DNA from: a virus
DNA length: 64,000 nucleotides
Virus record (IMG/VR): IMGVR_UViG_3300035670_013168
Span: 1-64,000 of that record
Direction: 5' to 3' (one strand)
The position numbers were made by a program, and so were the translations under genes. Under the pieces are notes generated by a model. The model was not told the DNA's origin. It saw only the letters and a list, made by a program, of their open reading frames with translations, and ran no database searches. Positions 46,802-54,929 of this stretch are shown piece by piece; positions within the stretch are counted from its first letter, which is position 1; each line of letters opens with the position of its first letter.

Positions 46802-47497
46802 TTACTTGCTAGAAATTGAACTTGCAAAGTCCTCAGAGAGAAAGAAAAAGTTTGTATGTTCGTATGTGTCATACTGATACTGAAGAGAAGATAGGATAAT
46901 GCCTGACGGGGTCATAACCGGTTGAAGTGGAACTAACCCTAGAGAACTTAGCTTTTCTATCATCGTCAATAATGAAATATTTCTTTCTCTCCAACATCCC
47001 CCATATTCGAACTGACCCCCTACTATCCTCTTAGAAAGGTTAGAATCGATGGTGTCAATGGCGTCTAGCTCATATCCTTCAACGTCCATCTTTAGATACC
47101 AAAGTTTCTTATCATACTTCTGGTTTTTGACCAGGATATCTTTCAACGTATTCTTCACAACCGGTGTTTCTAGAATTTGCTTTGACTTAAGCTCATTCGT
47201 GAAAGCAGGACGATTATTCAGAGATGTCTTAGAGTATTGTCCGTCCGGCGTATATACCTTGCCTACCCCCGTGTCTTTGCAAACAGCAAAGTTGTATATC
47301 TCAAAATGAGGAAATGCAATAGATAAACTTTCACACAAGGTTGGGATGGCCTCAATTAGAATTGCACTGTCTATCAGGTCAGAAACACTAGAGGTGAACT
47401 TACCTTCGTTTGCTCCGCAGTCTATCAATGAGACTTTATCACCATATCTGTCGGACATTTTTTTGAGGATGCCCCTAGCAATTGCAGTTTCTAACAT
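46802..47497 (-). CDS. FkbM-family methyltransferase
   Basis: A 231-residue class I methyltransferase. SLIDCGANEGKFTSSVSDLI (residues about 24-43) is SAM motif I, ILIEAIPTL follows as the motif II acidic strand, and WYLKMDVEGYELDAIDTI with GGQFEYGG is typical of FkbM, a sugar or secondary-metabolite O-methyltransferase family. It is common in polysaccharide clusters, where it methylates hydroxyls of sugars. Composition is AT-rich, and it opens the AT-rich part of the cassette. AGGTGTGTA precedes the ATG. Target unknown. Confidence 0.8.
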   Translation of the reverse strand: MLETAIARGILKKMSDRYGDKVSLIDCGANEGKFTSSVSDLIDSAILIEAIPTLCESLSIAFPHFEIYNFAVCKDTGVGKVYTPDGQYSKTSLNNRPAFTNELKSKQILETPVVKNTLKDILVKNQKYDKKLWYLKMDVEGYELDAIDTIDSNLSKRIVGGQFEYGGCWRERNISLLTMIEKLSSLGLVPLQPVMTPSGIILSSLQYQYDTYEHTNFFFLSEDFASSISSK

Positions 47498-47513
47498 TAC
47501 ACACCTATATAAT

Positions 47514-48215
47514 TCAACGTTTTATGAAAAAAGCCCCAGTATAATCAACCATGGTAATGTCAAACTTAAGATTTCTAGACTCCTCAAATTCATGAATGGC
47601 TTTTTTGAACCCCATCCAGTGTCCATAATCATCTAAAAAAATATATCCACCTGGTGCAACAAGATCATAAAGGTTTTCTATCACATGCTTTGTAGGGTAA
47701 TAAAAGTCGACATCTATTCTCAGCATTGATATTGTTGCCGGTCTTGTTTTTTCATCTAGTATGCTAATAGTATCCTCAACCTTGCCATTTATGATGCGCA
47801 GTTTTTCTTCAAGAACGCCAGTCTGTAGCATCTTTTCCTTTACCCACTCATCTGATACAAGATACTCTAAATTCTTTTTCAATGATTGATTGTCCCACAA
47901 GTCGACTGCTTTTACACCTGTATACGACACGTCATATTCTTCGTGTGGTCTATCCCAACCGGCAACCTGGTCATTTGTTCCCGCATATGTGTCATATAAC
48001 CAAAAATTTCTATTTGAGCAATCATTCTCCATGGACATATATGAAGATATCGCTATGAAAGAAGACTTACCAGATGCTACACCACATTCGACATAATCCC
48101 CGGGTATACCTTTTCCTACAATGTCTTTGATGCAATTATAAAGCCCTAGGCCTCTTTGTTGATGATGACCGCTACCATAGACTCGAGACATTTTATTGAA
48201 TATTATACTATACAT
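47514..48215 (-). CDS. TylF/MycF-like O-methyltransferase
   Basis: A 233-residue methyltransferase. GDYVECGVASGKSSFIAIS is a TylF-type SAM motif; FWLYDTYAGTND, LRIDVDFYYPTKHVIENLYD and APGGYIFLDDYGHWMGFKKA are further family signatures (Asp residues bind the metal and the sugar diol). TylF and MycF methylate sugar hydroxyls in macrolide pathways, and relatives occur in cell-surface glycan clusters. GGAGAAAATAA precedes the ATG at 48215. It is AT-rich and adjacent to two other methyltransferases. Probable product: a methylated sugar on the cassette's glycan. Confidence 0.85.
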   Translation of the reverse strand: MYSIIFNKMSRVYGSGHHQQRGLGLYNCIKDIVGKGIPGDYVECGVASGKSSFIAISSYMSMENDCSNRNFWLYDTYAGTNDQVAGWDRPHEEYDVSYTGVKAVDLWDNQSLKKNLEYLVSDEWVKEKMLQTGVLEEKLRIINGKVEDTISILDEKTRPATISMLRIDVDFYYPTKHVIENLYDLVAPGGYIFLDDYGHWMGFKKAIHEFEESRNLKFDITMVDYTGAFFIKR

Positions 48216-48241
48216 TTATTTTCTCCAAAACTATACGTCTG

Positions 48242-48820
48242 TCATGTCTTTGAGGACATAATAAAAAGCACTAAAGAGTTCTCAATATCTTGCAAGACAA
48301 CATTAATACCACAGCCATTTTTTCTTGCTAACTCATAAAAATCATGTGTGAATACATGTAAAGCTGATGTCCGATAATCAGGACAAACATCAATGACTAT
48401 CAATCGATCAGTTACTCTAAGCACTTCTCTTATGACACCTTCTATGTCTTTATGAGGTACATGCAACAAAACCAAAGATAGCACAATAGCATCAAAAGAG
48501 TTATCACCATAAGGTAGATTAGACAAATGTTCAATTAACTTAAAAGAATAGCTTACATTATTTCTTTTACATGATTCATAAAGTCTGGATCTAAATCCTT
48601 CATGGATATCCATGAAGGTTACATCTTTGCCTGCATAAGATTCAACTAATCTTCCAGTACCAGGTCCTAAATCGCATATTTTCTGACAATCTGAAATGTT
48701 ATCCTTTATAAAATTCACATGCAAATTTTTCATCTTTTCATCTTTAGTCGACTCTTCACTATTGGGTTCTAGTCGTTGTGACCAGTAGTTCCTGGGCTCG
48801 TATACATTGCTCTTAGACAT
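48242..48820 (-). CDS. Class I SAM-dependent methyltransferase
   Basis: A 192-residue enzyme. ICDLGPGTGRLVESYAGKDV (about residues 45-64) is motif I, VTFMDIHEGF ends with the acidic motif II, NLPYGDNSFDAIVLSLVLLH is motif IV, and VLRVTDRLIVIDV is motif V. It belongs to the Methyltransf_11/25 group, so the substrate could be a sugar, a small molecule or a protein. It sits between the TylF-like and GT64 genes; AAGGA is 8 bases before the ATG. AT-rich, about one third G+C in a stretch I counted near its 3' end. Confidence 0.82.
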   Translation of the reverse strand: MSKSNVYEPRNYWSQRLEPNSEESTKDEKMKNLHVNFIKDNISDCQKICDLGPGTGRLVESYAGKDVTFMDIHEGFRSRLYESCKRNNVSYSFKLIEHLSNLPYGDNSFDAIVLSLVLLHVPHKDIEGVIREVLRVTDRLIVIDVCPDYRTSALHVFTHDFYELARKNGCGINVVLQDIENSLVLFIMSSKT

Positions 48821-48844
48821 TATGTTGTCCTTATATCCCGCATG

Positions 48845-49594
48845 CTATAGTATGTCGAACCTAAAATGTGTCGCAGGTGGTCTCTGATATCCTAAACTTT
48901 CTAGAAACTTGCACATATGAAATCTCTTGTCCAGGTGCCCGGGATCCATGGTGCTAATTCCATTATTGGAAATACGCCTCCAGGTCTTGACCTTGTCATC
49001 ATGATGCACATAAAACCTAGGGGCTGACGAATGTCGAAAGTGCATATAGTTGAAGTATATGTCTTCGGCGTTCATTTGTTTGTCGACTAGGCTTTTTGCG
49101 TTAGTATTTTCATTGTATAAATCCAAGTATTTTCTATGAAACATTGCATATCCAGTTAAAAGAAAGTTGTATGGAATATTGCTCTTGTAGTGAGCTGCGT
49201 CTCCAGTATACAGCCTTTTACTTGGATCGATCAGCCTAGGAACACAACCGACCAGAGAATCCGTTGAGCTTGACCAGAACTTATACATCTCGACTATTGA
49301 CTCTTTGGTGCAGGTATAATCATCATCTATAGAAACTATGCAATCAGTCTTTATCTCCTCAAAGTTCATGAATCGATTGTTTAGAGAATTAACCTTGGGA
49401 CATACCAACACTATCTTTTTATTGCCAATAGATTCGATATGCTTTAAAAGCTCACTTGAAGGCTCTCTATCGACATTCTGCCATACGATTATGAGTCTGT
49501 CTATTGTATCATTGTTAGCAATCCTAAGTGTTGGATGCTCGCTATCCAATAGGAAAACATCTCTATTGTAAGATGGCATTATGATCGTGATCAT
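48845..49594 (-). CDS. Glycosyltransferase, GT64 (exostosin-like EXTL2 type)
   Basis: A 249-residue GT-A enzyme whose pattern follows EXTL2/GT64: ITIIMPSYNR, then LIIVWQNVDREP, NSLNNRFMNFEEIKTD, VSIDDDYTCTKESI (the DDD metal motif), VGCVPR, FLLTGYAMFHRKYLDLY and MNAEDIYFNYM. In animals GT64 domains add GlcNAc in heparan sulfate synthesis. In bacteria and phages the acceptor is unknown. It is translationally linked to the LmbE-like deacetylase (ATGA at 49591). A separate GT47-like gene lies 2 kb upstream, giving both halves of an EXT-like set. Cytoplasmic, no membrane anchor. Confidence 0.85.
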   Translation of the reverse strand: MITIIMPSYNRDVFLLDSEHPTLRIANNDTIDRLIIVWQNVDREPSSELLKHIESIGNKKIVLVCPKVNSLNNRFMNFEEIKTDCIVSIDDDYTCTKESIVEMYKFWSSSTDSLVGCVPRLIDPSKRLYTGDAAHYKSNIPYNFLLTGYAMFHRKYLDLYNENTNAKSLVDKQMNAEDIYFNYMHFRHSSAPRFYVHHDDKVKTWRRISNNGISTMDPGHLDKRFHMCKFLESLGYQRPPATHFRFDIL

Positions 49595-50247
49595 CGCATA
49601 TTTTCTTCCAACATACTGTAGGGAACAATGCGTTCAATCCAGCCCCCATTACCATCCTCTCTATAGACATTATACAGATAAAATGGAAATTTGACTAAGT
49701 TATGATCATCGCTTAAATCATGGTTGCAATCATAAGTCATTTCAAAAAGATTCTTTTTGTTATCAGGTATACTTGCTCTATCTTTTTTCTGAGGGTCAAA
49801 AACATATAACTTTTGTATTAATGACATATCACTGCAAATGTTTTTCACTATTTCATGAACTTGCCTGTGATGCATATGTCCATACTCCCCAATGCGACCA
49901 TGTGTTACTATCATTTCCCATCGTTGAGAAGAAATAATACGAGATATATCTGGTTCAATATTTTCTTGGATTCTATTTTTCTTTCCACTGTCGATACAGT
50001 TTAGCATTAAAGAATCACAACCTAAGACACTGGGGAGCCTCTCTAGAAAAGCATTTCTTCTTCTGTCTCCAACAAAACTAGGCTGTGGCGTTGTTACTGA
50101 GACTATCAACCACTTTTTATCTCTATTTTGTAAAAGAAATGATCCTGCAAAAACTATTTCATCATCTGGATGCGCAACAAACATGACACAGCTGCTAGCA
50201 ATATCATTTGTTGAACCAAAGGACCAAGACTCTTTAATAAAAAGCAT
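49591..50247 (-). CDS. LmbE/PIG-L family deacetylase
   Basis: A 218-residue metal-dependent N-deacetylase. CVMFVAHPDDEIVFAGS contains the AHPDDE motif (His-Pro-Asp-Asp), VTTPQPSFVGDRRRNAF includes the RR-x-E/A helix, and IVTHGRIGEYGHMHHRQVHE supplies the H-x2-H metal ligands. Members remove acetyl from GlcNAc-type sugars (GlcNAc-PI, MshB, BshB). In this cassette it could deacetylate an N-acetylhexosamine in the glycan or its precursor. It follows an unidentified gene with zero gap and overlaps the GT64 gene. AT-rich. Confidence 0.87.
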   Translation of the reverse strand: MLFIKESWSFGSTNDIASSCVMFVAHPDDEIVFAGSFLLQNRDKKWLIVSVTTPQPSFVGDRRRNAFLERLPSVLGCDSLMLNCIDSGKKNRIQENIEPDISRIISSQRWEMIVTHGRIGEYGHMHHRQVHEIVKNICSDMSLIQKLYVFDPQKKDRASIPDNKKNLFEMTYDCNHDLSDDHNLVKFPFYLYNVYREDGNGGWIERIVPYSMLEENMR

Positions 50248-50796
50248 TTATAGCTTTCTATACCCAACTATGGACTCATAGTCGATAGATTTTTGTATAT
50301 TGTCAAATCGACAAATAATCTTATTTGCTTTTGAAAAGGCTGAACTCTTTTTGTAGAAAAAAATAAGCCCATCTCTATTTAGAAGACTAATAAAAAGATT
50401 TAGAGCACTAGCGTCGTTCAATATGTGATATGGCATGCCCTCAACATAGTATTCGCACAAATGAAATAAATTAACAATATCAAAATGAGGTAAAAAGTTT
50501 TCACTTAAAGTATAGAAATCGGCAAACATTACTTTGTAGTTTTTTGCTAAATTAGGATCTTGTCTCAACAGATCAATATAGGCATTATGCTCTTCATGCT
50601 GTAATGTTATTCCCAGTATATTGTTTGGAATAGGCAGTGTTTTATTCTTCAATCCAATGTAGTGATGGCCGCCGGTACCATAGTGAAATATATTTTTACC
50701 ATAAAAATTTTTCTCCATATACTCGGCAAAGTGTAAATCACACGGACATTCATGCGGTTGAAAGCTATAGAACTTTCTATACTCGTTTAGCTTCAT
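50248..50796 (-). CDS. Divergent methyltransferase-like protein
   Basis: A 182-residue protein. KNIFHYGTGGHHYIGLK looks like a SAM motif I with histidines in place of the usual small residues, FADFYTLSENFLPHFDIVNL resembles motifs II and IV, and LLNRDGLIFFYKKSSAF resembles motif V. The order and spacing fit a Rossmann methyltransferase, but the glycine loop is atypical, so activity is uncertain. The N-terminal HECPCDLHFAE has two cysteines. ATGA overlap with the GT11 gene upstream. It could also be a pseudo-enzyme partner. Confidence 0.55.
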   Translation of the reverse strand: MKLNEYRKFYSFQPHECPCDLHFAEYMEKNFYGKNIFHYGTGGHHYIGLKNKTLPIPNNILGITLQHEEHNAYIDLLRQDPNLAKNYKVMFADFYTLSENFLPHFDIVNLFHLCEYYVEGMPYHILNDASALNLFISLLNRDGLIFFYKKSSAFSKANKIICRFDNIQKSIDYESIVGYRKL

Positions 50797-51560
50797 AGGC
50801 TCATTCCCTCATATCCATATCGTGACATTCCTTCTACAAGATTTATTTCTGGTTTATTACTTAAGCCCCATGCTCCCATATTGTGGGTGATTGGATATAC
50901 GACTCTATTGGCATTTGAAAAAAAGGAGGCCCACCAACTATAGGAACTCTGGGATATAATCATGTTTCGAAACTTTGAGAAGTAATACCAGTCCAAGATA
51001 TAATTGTCTGTACAGACTATAGTTGGTCTTAAATGAGAAAAGTAGCTTATGAATGGGTCGTTAGGAGAATCTGTGAATATCCATATTCGTTCATGATTAA
51101 AAGAGTTGATCATTTTCATGTAATGATCAGTTGTTATTGTGTATCCATGAGAGTGATAATCACCCAATCGAATATGCACTCCTAGGTCGGACTCATCTGG
51201 CATATCGATATATCTAGAACTTACCATATGGTCGAATAGCAGCTTAATCTCCTCAGAAACGCCAATCCATTCCTGGGTTAATTTTTCTCTATATGGAAGA
51301 TAGTATGAAGATCTCTGAAAGTACCCCTCAAGGTGTATTGGCCCATTATGTTTTAGGGCTGACTCAATATCAATAATGTGTCTCTTTAGCGTTAATACAC
51401 TATTTCCTTGTGGGTTTCTTCCTGTGATATTCTCCTGTATATCAAAACCGTATATGGGAGGACACGACATACTCATGCCCGTTTCTTCTGATAAAATTCT
51501 GGCCATCGCATATTGGAAAAGCTGATTGCCAGTTCTTCCCAGGTATTTTACGGTTATCAT
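50793..51560 (-). CDS. Glycosyltransferase, GT11 (fucosyltransferase-like)
   Basis: About 255 residues from the ATG at 51560 (ATGA overlap with the GT47-like gene; a longer in-frame start is not needed). ITVKYLGRTGNQLFQYAMA is the GNQLFQYA motif of alpha-1,2-fucosyltransferases, LGVHIRLGDYHS is the HxRxGD motif that binds GDP-fucose, and FRNMIISQSSYSWWASFFS is the third GT11 motif. The family uses GDP-L-fucose; gmd and fcl in the same cassette make that donor. A transfer to a galactose-type acceptor is the family norm, inferred here. Confidence 0.88.
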   Translation of the reverse strand: MITVKYLGRTGNQLFQYAMARILSEETGMSMSCPPIYGFDIQENITGRNPQGNSVLTLKRHIIDIESALKHNGPIHLEGYFQRSSYYLPYREKLTQEWIGVSEEIKLLFDHMVSSRYIDMPDESDLGVHIRLGDYHSHGYTITTDHYMKMINSFNHERIWIFTDSPNDPFISYFSHLRPTIVCTDNYILDWYYFSKFRNMIISQSSYSWWASFFSNANRVVYPITHNMGAWGLSNKPEINLVEGMSRYGYEGMSL

Positions 51561-52396
51561 GGCATACCACCTAGATGACAAAGGATGTTTTCATGAAAGT
51601 TATCAGGCATCAAAAACCCCTGATAGAAAGTAAAGATCTTTTCTTGCGCTTCTTTTATCCACTTTTCATCTAGATTCAAAAAGTCTGATGCATGCGAAGC
51701 ATGCTTTTCATCAACTAGAATATAACTGTCTTTTGGAAGTGTACTGGGGACTTTGAATCCATCTGAAATAATGACCGGTATGCAGCCAGAAGATATCGAC
51801 TCCCACAATCTTATTGTGCCATATCCAGTGCCGCGTGGGCATATTGAATAGATCGACCTAGACAATAAATCTTTGTAGTCGTTTTCATTCGACGCGCTCG
51901 GGGACTCAAAGTGCCATTTGCCAGTGTCTATAGAAAGAACCCTAGGATCACGAGATATCTCTTTTCTAGTTTTGTGTGTCTCATAACTTCCCATAAAGCT
52001 GGCCAGTATGTCTCTTCCAAACGCTTGATTGACATTTTTGGTCTCACAATTAATCGGCCAGTGAGGTATAGATACGTGGTTAACATGACTCGAAGCATGA
52101 CAAGAAAAAACGGAGCATTCATACCATTGCAACATATCACAGTTAATATGCTGGGATATCATGATACATCTCGAATATTCTTCGCCTAGATGCCTTCTAA
52201 TGCCATCGATAATTTGCTGAGTTGATCCTACACCATATTTTTTAATAACTCTGACCCAGCTAACATCTATTAGAGTTCTGTCTATTGAAGAGTATGAATC
52301 AATATTTTTTTTTATGAGATTGTGATAGTTTTCCTCAGTCGGAACACTGCAAGAAACACCCGACACATCTAGATTTTCTATGGCAAGTATTTTCAA
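51557..52396 (-). CDS. Exostosin-like glycosyltransferase (GT47 type)
   Basis: A 279-residue GT-B enzyme. The C-terminal half shows the exostosin signature: GRDILASFMGSYETHKTR, YSICPRGTGYGTIRLWES, and SGCIPVIISDGFKVPSTLPK, like the donor-binding domain of animal and plant GT47 enzymes (F-x-L-x-P-x-G, S-x-R-x-x-E, GC-x-PV-I-x-D). The start is TTG at 52396, overlapping the upstream stop, with AGGGG eight bases before. In animals the family polymerises GlcA/GlcNAc with GT64. The combination here is unusual; the acceptor is unknown. Confidence 0.82.
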   Translation of the reverse strand: MKILAIENLDVSGVSCSVPTEENYHNLIKKNIDSYSSIDRTLIDVSWVRVIKKYGVGSTQQIIDGIRRHLGEEYSRCIMISQHINCDMLQWYECSVFSCHASSHVNHVSIPHWPINCETKNVNQAFGRDILASFMGSYETHKTRKEISRDPRVLSIDTGKWHFESPSASNENDYKDLLSRSIYSICPRGTGYGTIRLWESISSGCIPVIISDGFKVPSTLPKDSYILVDEKHASHASDFLNLDEKWIKEAQEKIFTFYQGFLMPDNFHENILCHLGGMP

Positions 52397-53169
52397 TGTT
52401 TTGCCCCTACTTCTTTTTCATAAGTTTCTTTATATTTTGTGTATATTGGACAATTGATATTCCATGGCTTGGCATTATTCCAATAGTGATTTAGATACAC
52501 CGGGTGTTCAACAGGCAGCCCTTTGCAATATGCGCTTTCCCCATCAAAGACCGTATATCGGGCCCAACTATTCCATTCATAGCCCACGTCTTGATGTGTA
52601 TAATCATAATTGGCTTCTTTAAAAAAGCTATTGATGAGAGACTGATCAGTTCCTGGATGGACAAATCTTCTATCTCGAAAAAGAATTGCCATAAAGTCAT
52701 TCCAGGAAAAAAGCTTTTGATCAGAGACCAACATTACCCCGGAGTTTAAGACTGGCTCTGTCAGGTGATCAGTTTGACCAGGGATCACCTGGTGATTGAC
52801 GGCTATGAATGGCTTTTGCTTTGACGCATTGATCAAAGCCTTAGTATCGTGGATTACAAAGGCATCGGCATCGATGAAAATAAATGGCTCATCAATCAAA
52901 CAAAGGTTGTACAGTTTAAACAATACATTGTGACTGGCCTTCTTTTCATCAGGGTGTCCTGAAAAAGATATATCTGTATTGCGATGCCGAATTTCATTTC
53001 GAATATTCAAGCTAGAACACTTCGTCTCTAGATATTGAGGCAAAGGTTTTTCACTAAGAACTAGAATATCATTATCTGGAAAATATTTTCTAACCTGATG
53101 CATCCAGGCTGAGCACATGATATTGTAGTTTTCATTATCCGGATAATTGAAGACAGACGTAATCAACAT
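52393..53169 (-). CDS. Glycosyltransferase-like protein (GT-A, GT8-like)
   Basis: A 258-residue GT-A protein. LITSVFNYPDNENY starts the nucleotide-binding fold, EPFIFIDADAFVIHDTKAL has the DxD metal motif (DAD), and LNSGVMLVSDQKLF with QSLINSFFKEAN and DVGYEWNSWARY is typical of GT8-like or Glyco_transf_8 relatives. The substrate is not predictable. The ATG at 53169 overlaps the stop of the GT2 gene by 7 bases; its stop overlaps the TTG of the GT47-like gene. AT-rich. Confidence 0.72.
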   Translation of the reverse strand: MLITSVFNYPDNENYNIMCSAWMHQVRKYFPDNDILVLSEKPLPQYLETKCSSLNIRNEIRHRNTDISFSGHPDEKKASHNVLFKLYNLCLIDEPFIFIDADAFVIHDTKALINASKQKPFIAVNHQVIPGQTDHLTEPVLNSGVMLVSDQKLFSWNDFMAILFRDRRFVHPGTDQSLINSFFKEANYDYTHQDVGYEWNSWARYTVFDGESAYCKGLPVEHPVYLNHYWNNAKPWNINCPIYTKYKETYEKEVGAKH

Positions 53170-54059
53170 GATATTTTCTCATCGATAGAAATTTTTCCGG
53201 TTTCCTTCTCTACTTTTAGATCGATCAAGAAGTCATCTTGCAAAAAACAGTTACTGTTGATATTTTCATCTCCAATATTTTCGAATGAAACAACTCTGTT
53301 TTTTGAATCTTCGATATTGAAGCCATCCCTAGATCTTCTATAGTAGATCAGGTGATTTCCATATGGCAGGTCCATATCCTGACCCTTTTTTTCAGTCTGA
53401 TTTTTTGGTAACCACGGATACATACAGGCTCCCCATGGATTGATAGGGTCCGGCCCAAACCTGATTTCTCCAGAAGTCTTTATGCAACAAAAGGTCCAGT
53501 CTCCAGCATTTTCGTATAGTTTTCTTCTTTTCATCCCAGGATTTTGAAGACCAACTCGAACATACTTTCTATTGACTACATTTACAAGGTTAAAATACTC
53601 ACAGTCAGTGTCTGGTTCTTCCCACGCAGATATTCTGTCCAATATCCTGTCCTTGATACCGTCATATAGCATGACATCATCTTCTAGTGAGAAGTAGATC
53701 GATTCAGGGTATAGATTTCTACAAACTTCCAAGCTTTTGATTTGAGCTTTTGAGTGTGTCTTTGAGACGGGGTGCGTGTCTATTGTGTTTCCGTGGTCTC
53801 TTTTTAGCTTCAAGCTTGGGATAGGATCCCATTCACTGACATCAATATACGATATTTTTACACTTTCTTGACTTTGGCGCCTGTATCTCTCTACTTCCTT
53901 CGATGTCTCATCAGTAGATCCGTCGTCGGTTACAATAATGTGATCGAATATTTTTGCAGCGTGTCTTAGACATGAGTAAATTGTTGGCCCAGAGTTGTAT
54001 GTCTTAATGCAACAAACCCAAGGAACGGTTCTACAATATTGTTTCCACAAAATGCTCAT
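53163..54059 (-). CDS. Glycosyltransferase, GT2-like
   Basis: A 298-residue protein. WVCCIKTYNSGPTIYSCLRHA is the N-terminal start of the GT-A fold, IIVTDDGSTDETSKEVERY is the classical GT2 motif, and FSLEDDVMLYDGI is the DxD-type centre (EDD). The C-terminal third is basic and aromatic, probably for acceptor binding. Unlike processive GT2 enzymes there is no membrane helix, so it probably adds single sugars in the cytoplasm. It starts right after a TAA (TAAATG junction). AT-rich, among the lowest G+C of the cassette. Confidence 0.8.
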   Translation of the reverse strand: MSILWKQYCRTVPWVCCIKTYNSGPTIYSCLRHAAKIFDHIIVTDDGSTDETSKEVERYRRQSQESVKISYIDVSEWDPIPSLKLKRDHGNTIDTHPVSKTHSKAQIKSLEVCRNLYPESIYFSLEDDVMLYDGIKDRILDRISAWEEPDTDCEYFNLVNVVNRKYVRVGLQNPGMKRRKLYENAGDWTFCCIKTSGEIRFGPDPINPWGACMYPWLPKNQTEKKGQDMDLPYGNHLIYYRRSRDGFNIEDSKNRVVSFENIGDENINSNCFLQDDFLIDLKVEKETGKISIDEKISC

Positions 54060-54929
54060 TTAGATATCTACTCCAATTGATCTCATTCTGGCGCTTAAGC
54101 AGTTTTCCTCAAATAGTGATGCACTATCATCCACAACAACACTTCTCACAGAGCCTATTTTTCTCTTTAGTTCGCTGGGGCTTTTGAAAAATATCACCGC
54201 TGATTTATCTCTCAACATCTCCTCGTGCCTCCTGTAGGAACCAACTGTGTGCTGTAGCAATAGCCGACCAGAATACATGACCTCGTAGGCCCTTGTATTG
54301 AGGGCCCGGAGGACACCGATGGGATTAATCACGGTTCGATATGACATTAGGTTTAGTATGTAATCATCCCAACCTAACGACCTTGAGGTGTTGGTGATGA
54401 CAATACGGTCCTTCAAATCCGGATCCTGCAGTATCGATGACAGGAGCTCATTGCGCATCTGATACTCGGGCTTTCCTGCCTGGCCACTGAAGAGAAGTTT
54501 ATCCGTCTCAGGAAGAGGGGTTCTCTCATTGTAGAACCGGCACGAGGCCCACTGGGGAAGCCAATCGAAGCCATACTTGTCACAGTCGTCCTCGTCACAG
54601 GCCAGCACCCTCTTGCAGAACTTGGACGCCCTCAACAGTGATAGGTGGCTCTTGTATTGCCAGGCTGGGACAATGGCATCGATCCTCTCGAAGCACCAGA
54701 CCCAGTGCTCCCATTTTTCCTTGCGCGCGATCCAACGTGTAAGCTTCTCATCCGTGTCCCAGAGAAAGAAGAGGAAATCATGCCCGATGAAGAGCAGGTC
54801 ATCCTCGACTTCAAAGACGTGCTCATAGTCCTGCTCGGAAACGACCACTACATCCTGTATTCCATAGTCGAGAATCGAGGATGAGGTGCCGCAGCCATAG
54901 TCCTGTGTGACCAGCTTCACTCTTCCCAC
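54060..54929 (-). CDS. Glycosyltransferase, CgeB-like GT-B
   Basis: About 286-289 residues. The likely start is GTG at 54920 (GTGA overlap with the upstream stop) or GTG at 54929. SLLRASKFCKRVLACDEDD resembles the sugar-nucleotide linker region. LNLMSYRTVINPIG, LRALNTRAYEVMYSGRLLL and HTVGSYRRHEEMLRDK follow the Glyco_trans_1_2/CgeB pattern (N-x-R-x-x-E-v-x-x-x-G-x-x-L). Composition: the 5' three quarters match the phage average, the last 200 bases are as AT-rich as the following genes. The acceptor is unknown. Confidence 0.75.
   Translation of the reverse strand: MGRVKLVTQDYGCGTSSSILDYGIQDVVVVSEQDYEHVFEVEDDLLFIGHDFLFFLWDTDEKLTRWIARKEKWEHWVWCFERIDAIVPAWQYKSHLSLLRASKFCKRVLACDEDDCDKYGFDWLPQWASCRFYNERTPLPETDKLLFSGQAGKPEYQMRNELLSSILQDPDLKDRIVITNTSRSLGWDDYILNLMSYRTVINPIGVLRALNTRAYEVMYSGRLLLQHTVGSYRRHEEMLRDKSAVIFFKSPSELKRKIGSVRSVVVDDSASLFEENCLSARMRSIGVDI

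Noticed and set aside
50235-50250. T4 late promoter-like CTATAAATG at the start of the LmbE-like gene
   Set aside because: It is formed by the CTA and TAA end of the preceding gene and the ATG start itself; no room for a leader, so coincidence is more likely.
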